A stretch of DNA of 64,000 nucleotides. Origin: Lasiosphaeria ovina. Its lineage: Eukaryota; Ascomycota; Sordariomycetes; Sordariales; Lasiosphaeriaceae. The translations under genes were made by a program, and so were the position numbers. Positions within the stretch are counted from its first letter, which is position 1. Each line of letters starts with the position of its first letter. Location of the stretch: NCBI GenBank assembly GCA_033439765.1, contig JAULSN010000004.1, positions 754,001-818,000 on the forward strand. Reading direction: 5' to 3'. Shown one piece after another: positions 20,274-27,803 of the stretch. The notes beneath the pieces were generated by a model, which did not search any database, was not told the DNA's origin, and saw only the letters and a program-made list of their open reading frames with translations.

Positions 20274-21410
20274 CTTACGAAGTCGGATCGGATCGAGGAC
20301 CCCAGTTCATAGCGGACTTTACCGACGAAATGTCCAGACTACTCGGGATTAAGTAGAAGCTCTCTTCTACTAGACACTCTCAGAGCACCGGCCAAGCAGA
20401 AATCATGAACTAATATATCGACTAACGTCTACGACCTTTCGTTAACTATTACTAGGATAACTAGTCTAGAGCGATGCCCGCCATAGACGCCGTAGCGGGC
20501 TCCTTACCATATGACAGTACAGGACTATCCCTATACGAGGTCCTAATAGGTTTCCCGATGAACTTACCGTTCGACTGGAGCGCGAGGACCCCCCTCGATA
20601 CCACTATTCCTTACCGCGAACGGCTCAACAGACAAGAAGCTCAGGATATAGCGAAACGTATATAGGGATTTGTCAACTCGGCCAAAGACACGATGCGTTT
20701 GGTATAGTAGAGGCAGGCGAAGCAGGCTAACAAGCATCGTAGGGAACCTAACTTCGGTCCCGGCGACTACGTCTTCATCATTAAGAAATCCTAGTCTACT
20801 GACCGCCCGAGCGATAAGCTAGACTACCCGTTAACACGCCGCCACTATAAGATCCTTAGCATGGTAGGACACTCCTACCAACTGGAAGTCCCGGACGGTT
20901 GGAAGGGCTCCTCAGTATTTCACACCGATCGCCTAAGGAAGTACCCAAACAACCCCGTACCGGGACAGACCAACGATAACCCGCCAGGAGAGCTATTTGA
21001 CAATAAGGAGGAATAGGAAGTAGATAAGATTATTACTTCCCGAACAAACCGAAACGTACTCCAATACCAGGTGGAATAGCGCGGATAGGATCCAGATCCA
21101 ACGTAGTACGATACATCAGGATTCAAGAATACGCCCCTGAAGCTGGCCGACTTCCACAACCAACACCCCGACAATACAGGCCCGCCGAAGCGACTACAAC
21201 AGTGGCGCGAGGCGTGCGAGCGCGACGAAATTGATCCACCTCACGAAGACGATAATACAGCGATGGACTCCGGAGTTATGCGTATACGCCGATCAATACG
21301 AAAGAAATGAAGCGGTTTATTCCAGAAGGTTACTTGTTCGATTACTATTGGTGGCCACAAATTTTTTTTTTTCTTTTCATACAAAGGACTCGAGGGCGAG
21401 CCTTTTTTCG
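20274..21410 (+). pseudogene. Gypsy A pol fragment: integrase C-terminal part and chromodomain
   Basis: Direct continuation of the integrase interrupted at 12617 (..FGL then PYEVGSDRGPQFIADF). It contains the second and third catalytic regions (SDRGPQF, STGQAEIMN), the GPY/F-like module (FGPGDYVFI, DYPLTRRHYKIL), and a chromodomain-like end (QYQVE*RG*DPDPT*Y). Stops are at Gln/Trp codons. It ends at SIRKK before a T-rich spacer and polypurine tract. It closely resembles gypsy B, so the two are related families. Confidence 0.85.
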
Positions 21411-21664
21411 GAAGGGGGGGGTGATGTCACGGTCGGCACCAGCGCCAAGGCCCCACCACGGATTTAAGCTCATCACTAGCCCCGATTAGGATTAGTCGCA
21501 CGTGACCTCCCGCAAGCCCCAGAGGTCCGTGCTCCCTGAGCCCTAGCCCATACTTACCCCGCGACCATAATCGCACCTTTGTAGATTTTCTTCCTTTCTT
21601 CTTGTTAAAGTATGGCTAGTTACTAGGGTTGTAGGTCCTGAAGTGCAGGGCACTGCAGTAGCTG
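21411..21664 (+). repeat. Gypsy A polypurine tract and 3' LTR (partial)
   Basis: A purine run (GGAAGGGGGGGGTGA) at 21411-21424 is followed by TGTCACGG at 21425, the expected LTR start. The LTR can be followed to about 21664, where a TGTTGG sequence begins that seems to belong to another element. The expected GTGACA end is not seen. The matching 5' LTR would lie left of the window. Confidence 0.65.
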
Positions 21665-22355
21665 TGTTGGAGTTGTGAGTGTTGTGGCTGTTGTGTGGTG
21701 CTGAGGGCGCTATACCTAGATTGTTTACCTTGCCCCACAGCACCCTCTCGAAACCCCTATACGTCTTGGCACACGTAAGACAAGCCCACTAGAAGACTAT
21801 AGAATACAGAGCTGTCTACGAAGCCTGTGGGCCTCTAGAACCTTCTAGAGAGCCCACCTTAGGTCTATATAGACCTGTCCTTTCTCTTAGACAGATTTCC
21901 TTAAGCAAGCAAGCAAGCCTCTTGTTGTGAGTATAAAAGAAAGCAACAAGCAAGCACTGCACTCACCACTCTTTGTACTATACTTCTTCCATAATACAAC
22001 TCCTCTCCGTCTTCTTCAGCACCCACAGTTGGTCCCGAAGACCCTGACTGCAGGGCAGAGTCCCCTACAGCCTACGAGGTAGACTGCTGAGCAGAGTCCT
22101 CACAGTCTGAGTGGCAGGCCTGTAGCAGAGTTCTACAGACCTGTAGTCAGTCAGCCTGCTTCCCTCAGTGCCTTGCAGAAGCACTGTTGTATCGGACCGT
22201 AGGGCACAGCTCCCTACAGTCTACCCTGCACTTGATCGACCTACCCTGCACTTGGTTCCCGATATACGCTACACGCCTTGCTTCCGCTGCGCCTGCTGCC
22301 CTGCGCACCCTGTATAGGTGCTGAGTTCAGGCCTATACAGGAACGTAGTTCAACA
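21665..22355 (+). repeat. Candidate LTR with TGTTG...CAACA ends
   Basis: 691 bp beginning TGTTGGAG and ending TTCAACA, a terminal inverted pentamer usual for Copia-type LTRs. Inside there is a TATA-like box (GAGTATAAAAG at about 21930) enclosed by the short inverted repeat CTTGTTG/CAACAAG. Only one copy is in the window, so its LTR nature is inferred. The internal 70 bp that follow (to 22425) show no coding match before gag-only copy 5 begins. Confidence 0.4.
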
Positions 22356-22425
22356 CTTCTTCACCTTAGAATCCTTAGACTATGGTATAGCTATATTAGC
22401 GATCCTTTTCCTAGTTGCTATTGAC

Positions 22426-23184
22426 CGCTGTCACACCAGCCACACAGCCAGCCCTACCTACTGGAAAACCTAGATCCGGAGTAATACAGTGCTATCGATG
22501 CTTTGGCTTCGGCCATATCGCTAGCACTTGTACTGGGCCCCAGATCTGTGGCTTCTGTAGCCGGCCAGGCCACATCTCAACGCAATGCCAGGAAAAAGTA
22601 ACGAAAAAGCCGCCAAGTTGCATCAACTGTACTGGCCTACACCAAGCCTGGGCCTTGAAGTGCCCCCAAAGACCTCCCTCAGGCCCGGAACCAGGCCCGG
22701 AACTAGGCCCGGAACCAGGCCTACAACGCTCTCAAGCCGCATCCTTGCCTCGGCAGCGGCTTACCTACGCCGAGGTGGCTAGTAGGCAGCCAACTCGTAA
22801 GCAAGCCGGTCAACCAGCCCGCCAGCCAGCCTGCCAACCAGCCCTCAAGCCAGCTCCCCAGCCATACGAGGATTCCCTAGCTACTATCTTACAGTTGGTT
22901 TTAAAACTACTACAAAATAGATAGCTTAGCTTAATTACCCTCTCTCTCCCTTTCCTTACTTACCCTCCTTTTAGGTACATGATACCTTACCCGCTTTGAC
23001 TTGAAAAACGTACACGGAATAAGAACCTTACTTTATATAGGACTTTGGCTAGGATTTTCTACGTCTAGTATGCCCTATTAGATTAGTCTTTCCTTATAAC
23101 TTTCTAGATAGCCGTCTATAGCTTAAATAGGCCGCGTTATAGCCCTACGGGCTGCATACGCGTAATGAGAGAAAAAAAAAAAAA
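22426..23184 (+). mobile_element. gag-only LINE-tail element, copy 5 (5'-truncated)
   Basis: Starts within the ATQP repeat and contains the knuckle region, ORF end and shared tail, ending in poly(A) at 23172-23184. Flanking DNA differs on the two sides (Copia-like LTR left, gypsy chromodomain right) and no target duplication is found. Confidence 0.85.
22430..22924 (+). pseudogene. Gag-like CCHC protein of gag-only element, copy 5 (N-terminus missing)
   Basis: The open frame ends with TAG at 22924. It has intact knuckles (CYRCFGFGHIASTC, CGFCSRPGHISTQC, CINCTGLHQAWALKC), TYAEVASRQP and a basic tail that diverges from copies 1 and 4 (GQPARQPACQPALKPAPQPY). It therefore represents a distinct lineage of the family. 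Truncation removes the start and N-terminal half. Confidence 0.75.
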
Positions 23185-23590
23185 CGAAATTTTTAACCAC
23201 AAAACGGCCAAGTAAGAAGCTAGACTTCAAGCGGATTGGACCGTTCAAAGTTAAGAAGAAGGTTACGACATCCAACTACGTACTATCCTTACCTAGTACG
23301 ATGAAGCTAAGGACGAATATCTTTTATATTTCGCTTTTAGAACTAGCGCCGAAGAACGCGCGGCTGGCCTAGGATATCGAAGTCGAGGACTTCGAGGAAG
23401 AATACGATATTAAGTAGGTTTTAGACTCTCGTATTATAAAAGGAGAGCTTTAATACCTAATCAAATGGCTTGATTATGGGAATAAGGAGAACTCGTAGGA
23501 ACTAGTTTTATTTTTAAGCTACCCAGAGAAGATCCAAGAATTCTACTAACGAAATCCAGACCGGCCTAAGGAGCCTACTATTACGGATCC
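23185..23590 (+). pseudogene. Gypsy C fragment: end of pol with chromodomain
   Basis: Translates as the C-terminus of a gypsy polyprotein different from A and B: KLDFKRIGPFKVKKKV..YVLSLPSTMK..NIFYISLLELAP, then a chromodomain-like stretch (LDSRIIKGEL*YLIKWLDYG). Stop codons sit at Gln/Trp positions. It leads straight into the LTR at 23591, so that LTR is probably its own 3' LTR. Confidence 0.75.
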
Positions 23591-24072
23591 CGTCACATAC
23601 TGGGCAGCCTGCACGTGCGGGAAGGTCCGGTGCGGGTCCCGCCCCGCCAATCAGCGTATGCCCGGCGAAGAAAGCTTGACTGGCGCCGGGCGCGCAGTTG
23701 CCCGGCCAATCAGGATGTGCCCGGTGGGCAGGTATCACTTGGCGCCGGGCAAGCGGTTGCCCGACTACCTGGTACTGCTCAGTGCTGGGTAATACCGACA
23801 AGGTGGGCAAGTAAGAGCTGGGCTCTTATTGGCCACTATAGATAGATATATATAACGACCGTAGCCACGGTCTTAGATAGAGCTTGCTTAGTTCCTCAAG
23901 CAAGCAATACACATTCTCTACACTCATACACTTTAAGTGGCAAACCCAGTTTGACTATATTACCCGTACAATAGGAGCTTGCCCTTTGTTCATTCTTCAT
24001 ACCTACTCCTCAGACCCCCAGTGCCTGTGCACGATACAACCTTGACCCACACAGTCGAGCGGTTTGTAATAC
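23591..24072 (+). repeat. LTR of the TGTCAC/GTGACA type (left copy)
   Basis: Runs from CGTCAC to GTAATA. The last 230 bp match 25200-25430 at high identity: the TATATATA region, AGAGCTTGCTTAGTTCCTC, CAGTGCCTGTGCACGATAC and CAGTCGAGCGGTTTGTAATA. The upstream (U3-like) part diverges but keeps CCAATCAGG. The ends fit an original TGTCAC...GTGACA with RIP changes (GTGACA to GTAATA). Confidence 0.65.
23647..23764. repeat. Imperfect 59-bp tandem duplication in the LTR
   Basis: Two units start with CCAATCAG at 23647 and 23706. Each contains TGCCCGG near its start and TGGCGCCGGGC...GTTGCCCG near its end. The position in the U3-like part and the CCAAT motif suggest an enhancer-type duplication; that function is inferred. 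Confidence 0.6.
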
Positions 24073-24126
24073 CTACGTAGGTAGCTCCAAGGCGCCGGGG
24101 ACGATCCAGAAAAATACAAAAATAAT

Positions 24127-24243
24127 AAATCGCGCAGGATTCGAACCTACGACCTCGTACTGGCTCCCACCAACCGGAATGGCCAAGGCCATTTCCGGCT
24201 GGCGAGATACGCGGCAATACGTTATACCACTAGACTAGCGACC
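24127..24243 (-). other. tRNA-like sequence
   Basis: The minus strand reads a pol III A-box-like AGTCTAGTGGTATAAC and a B box AGGTTCGAATCCTGC about 90 nt apart, ending TGCGCGA. The acceptor stem does not pair well and no clean anticodon arm is seen, so it is not called as a tRNA gene. The last 20 nt or so resemble a stretch at 12911-12935 inside gypsy B. It may be a tRNA-derived SINE remnant or a decayed tRNA. Confidence 0.4.
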
Positions 24244-24283
24244 CTACTCAATTATTGAGAACCGCTCCGCGCAACGCGCTACA

Positions 24284-24914
24284 TTAAGGCCCAGTCGTAG
24301 AACCCGCGGCAGGCGCCTGCGGGGACTCAGTCAATTGGGGCACATCGCCGGTCCAGTTAAAAAAGGAAGGCGTGGGCGAAGAGAAGCCTAGTAAGGCAGG
24401 ATCGAGGGAGGAAAAGGCCGCAGGAGCCGAGGCGGAAGGAGCGGGCGCCGGGTTGTTCTTTTCGAATTCAACTATGCCACGCCCAAAGAGCTCTTTCCCT
24501 CTCTCTCTCAAATTCTTACGGCGACGACGAACCGCGAGAATACGGGTCTGGAGCTCAGAAAGCTTGCCCGTAATCTGGAGCCACTCGTCGGTAAGATCTT
24601 CTTCCTCCGCACCAAGGCCTTGTTCCTCTTCTATGTTGCGGGCGACTAGAAGGATAAGTAGAGGGCAGGAAGGAAGGAAAAGGGAGGAGCGTACGGGCAG
24701 AAGCAAAGTCGTTCCCGCTACACTGTACCTTACGGTCGATGCATTCGCGGCAGCGTTTCGAGCGCTTAGCGATAATGCACTCGCGACCATAACGGTAGCA
24801 GTTAGCGCACGGCATTGGGGAAGAAGCGCCGTACGAGTGCACAAAGGCCGAGAGCACCGAGTCGGTATCAAGTTTGCGCTAAGAGCGACGAGTTTTTCCT
24901 ATACGGTTAGACAT
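24284..24914 (-). pseudogene. Zinc-cluster / coiled-coil protein gene inside the transposon block
   Basis: A spliced gene on the minus strand. Exon 1 ends at 24695, a 49-nt intron (GTACGC...TTCTAG) spans 24694-24646, and exon 2 runs 24645-24284 (TAA). From ATG 24815 it gives 160 aa: a Cys-rich N-terminus (MPCANCYRYGREC..KRCRECIDRKVQC), then a helical stretch (IEEEQGLGAEEEDLTDEW through LRERGKELFGRG), then an Ala/Pro/Ser-rich tail. An upstream in-frame ATG at 24914 would add a basic start (MSNRIGKTRR) but is cut off by one TAG 12 codons in, where a Gln (CAG) is likely. Similar short Cys-rich plus coiled-coil proteins are abundant in Pezizomycotina; their function is unknown. Lying between two related LTRs, it may be element cargo. 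Confidence 0.6.
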
Positions 24915-25056
24915 CCTGGGTAGCGTGATGAAGAGGGGAAGATCGCCTACCAGAAGAGAGCGTCGAGACTGACGGAAGGCGTTGGTTGTCGGGGCGCCAA
25001 CCTCGGAGGAGGGGCATCGTGTTACGAATCCCTGGAGAAATGCACGAGGGCGGGGC

Positions 25057-25430
25057 AGTCACTGTTTGGTGCGGACCAATCAGGAGTGTCCCAGGGTCCC
25101 GAGCCCTGGAGGCTCGGGACACCGGGACCCTGCGCGTGGTCCCGGGGCCCCGGTGTACGGACCCTCGGAACCAAGGGACATCATTGATTGGCTCCCTTAG
25201 CTAGATATATACGATGACCGTAGCCACGGTCTTAGATAGAGCTTGCTTGGTTCTTCAAGCAAGCAATACACATTCTCTACACTCATATACTTTGAGTGGC
25301 AAATCCAGTTTGACTGTATTACCCGTGCAATAGGAGCTTGCCCTTTGTTCATTCTTTATACCTACTCCTCAGACCCCCAGTGCCTGTGCACGATACAACC
25401 TTGACCCACACAGTCGAGCGGTTTGTAATA
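25057..25430 (+). repeat. LTR of the TGTCAC/GTGACA type (right copy)
   Basis: Begins AGTCAC after a purine-rich stretch (GCACGAGGGCGGGGC) and ends GTTTGTAATA. Its 3' 230 bp match the left copy; its U3-like part is different and shorter. It contains a perfect 10-bp stem GTCCCGAGCC / GGCTCGGGAC (25096-25105 and 25111-25120). No 5-bp duplication links the outer flanks of the two LTRs. Confidence 0.6.
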
Positions 25431-25680
25431 ATATGCCGGTTTTCAAGAAGAGTCAACATACTCGTACGGTAGGAATTGTCTTGCCATATGGTGGGTGCAT
25501 ACCTCAACGACAGCGTGTTTTACTAATAGCTTAGACGGATTTCTCTATTTTTAATGGTGTTAAGGCGAGCTGTAATAGCGACAAAAGCTAAGCCGCTGCT
25601 GGTTAAGATTTTCAGAGTGCTTCTTATTAAATTATTATTTCATTTCAAGTCCGTTATCGATTTCTCTACGTTCGTATTAT

Positions 25681-25987
25681 CTATTTGTCTTGGATTGGGA
25701 TATCCTTTCCCATTATCTTTCGGTAGCCCGTCCGGATACCGTCTGAGATCTTCTCGTCCTTGGCTTGCTCGCCGCCGCTCTCATTCCTCTGCTGCCCTTG
25801 CTTGAATACCTTCTCCTGGACCAGATCGACGCCTGTTGGTTTCGGCTATCAGCTTGGGGGTCTAATACATAAAGCAACGAGTGGCAGGTTGTCACGTACC
25901 CTTGTCAAGGTAATCCTCGTTCTTCTCGCTCGCGCCCTTGCCAGAGCTGCTGGTGGCGGACTTGATCTTGTTGACGAATGAATCCAT
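25681..25987 (-). CDS. Conserved small fungal protein (79 aa)
   Basis: Two exons on the minus strand: 25987-25900 and 25832-25681, with a 67-nt intron (GTACGTGAC...CCAACAG). The product starts MDSFVNKIKSATSSSG, continues NEDYLDKGVDLVQEKVF and ends GYRKIMGKDIPIQDK. It is very hydrophilic and probably partly disordered. The pattern of a short N-terminal helix, a DYLDKG-[VI]D-VQEK block and a terminal G-K-IPI-DK is shared by a widespread family of small fungal proteins often reported as stress- or conidiation-associated; I do not know a biochemical function. The start is fixed by the family N-terminus; an in-frame upstream ORF extension to 26089 is probably leader. It directly borders the transposon block, whose last LTR is 250 bp away. 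Confidence 0.8.
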
Positions 25988-27803
25988 GTTGGTGATTGTA
26001 GAGGAGTGGTAGTGCTGTGTTGAAAAATGGTGATGTTGGAGAGTGTGTTTGTTGGTAGAGAGAGAGAGAATATGCTGGGATTTCAACAAAGGGCAGCGAC
26101 CTTTATGGCCGTGCTCAATGTCGGGATGAGGCCTATGATGTCACTGTGGATACCGTAGTGCCAAGACATGACCCGATATCATATCCTGCTCCGCCCCCAG
26201 GATAGAGGGGTAGGAGCCGCTTTTGGAGTCGGCAATCTGTTATTGCGCAATGCGAACAGGCCACAAACGAGTAATACCCCCAACAAACCGGGTCTCGCCC
26301 GTCTCTCTGTAGGAATGCGCGCGGTTGGATAGGTACTGTACCTTAGGTCCCTTGTCCTTGCGGCGAGGCGAGTCCGTGACCACGGCTCCAGAAATGCAGG
26401 GTCTACGACAAGCCTGCTTCTGATCGCCATCCAAGCTCTCCTTTCTACACGTGTAGTTAAAGTTACCTACTGGTGACCTCCACAGTCAGTCGTAGTGTCG
26501 ATCGTCCAACTTCGGGCCGGGTCTCCCGGAGATATCGGGGTGAAGAATGCTCGAGTACAGGGCCCGCCAATAGTTAAGGTTAGCGTCAGGGGTAATTAAG
26601 CATCTTCGTGTATCAGAACGACGCAGTTGTCCTTGACAGGATTTTGGAGTGGCATGCGTGGGGAATATTGCTGTTATGGTTTTATGGCAATTCACCTGAT
26701 GTGATGCATCAACGCGATCATATAATTAGTCAAGCGGGGTTCGCGAAGCTACCCAGCCAACCGGCCTCCGACCGACCAAGCCTGGCAGAGTCCATGATAT
26801 CTTGGCCACGAAAGTGAGTAAACTGAGTTCCGTTTTCTCTTATAACGCTCGCTTGATCTTTCCCTAGTTGACACCTGGTGTTTCTTACGCAAATCATATG
26901 CTAAAACTTGGATGCGCCGACATACGTTGAAGTCTAGATGAGTTTGGTCCAGATTGTTTCACCCCAAACAAAATAAAATGGCAAAAGGGGACGCGCCGAG
27001 GGATTGGTGACGGACAGTTATTACGTCTTGCGAGCAATTGGAAACCCTGCAGGCCGATTCGACCAGAGTGTGAGTCCGGACAAGCAGCTCCCGAGTTGTT
27101 AGTTGTTGCCGTCAGGGTTGGGTTGATTACCTTACCTAGGTACCGGGTATGTGTGGTGGCTGTGCCCAGAGCTGAAGCGCAAACAGCAGAACATGGATGC
27201 CAACCCAGGAGATGGATGATACGCGACAAGACCTATCTTTAGTTCTCGGGCACCATCGCCTTACCCATCTTGCCCGTAAGCATTCCTTAATCGGGCTAAT
27301 TATCCTGCCTGCGATTGCCTCGGGCTGCAAACAGAGTGCATTGTTTCTGCTTTCATTGTGTCAGGGTGCGGCGAAGGCACCTTCCCATTGGAGAACCCAT
27401 GCCTGCTTGCCGCCTCGCTCTTGCTCCTCAGCCTCGACGCCTCAGCTTCGTCAATTAAACCCCGGGCCAATTAACCACGCAGCTCTTGGACTTGGCATCA
27501 AATCTGTGACAGTTCCTTGCCTTGGCGGACGTCTCCGCCACAGATCCTACAGCCTCGTTCCGCGACAACTACAGGTACCTAATAATATCCAGAAATGGGT
27601 TTCGGTGTCGGGTTTGGCTCGTGTAACTGTGCTCCCTGGTCTCGCAGAACGCGTTGAAGCAAATGAAACCCAATCACGACTCTGGTATTTATGAAGATGA
27701 TCCGCCCCCCCACTCTGTCAGGGGCCGATCACCTGGTCGGTACACGACATGCCTGCGTAGGTAATCAATCACTCTCGTTTTTCTCGTTGGTTCTTGTTAT
27801 GCC
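25988..27803. other. Intergenic region between small-protein gene and secreted-protein gene
   Basis: A divergent promoter region of 1.8 kb. ORFs here (for example 27197-27694) show no recognisable family and no coding-like composition. A perfect palindrome TACCTAGGTA lies at 27133-27142. Nothing else is supported. Confidence 0.6.

Noticed and set aside
24127..24243. A functional tRNA gene
   Set aside because: Box-like motifs are present but the acceptor stem pairs poorly and no clear anticodon arm forms.
23591..25430. A confirmed complete LTR element
   Set aside because: The two LTRs differ in their U3 parts, no 5-bp duplication links their outer flanks, and the left one is probably the 3' LTR of the adjoining gypsy fragment. 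Kept only as a hypothesis.
27197..27694. 165-codon plus-strand ORF in the spacer before the secreted-protein gene
   Set aside because: No domain, no plausible composition, and it lies in the likely promoter.
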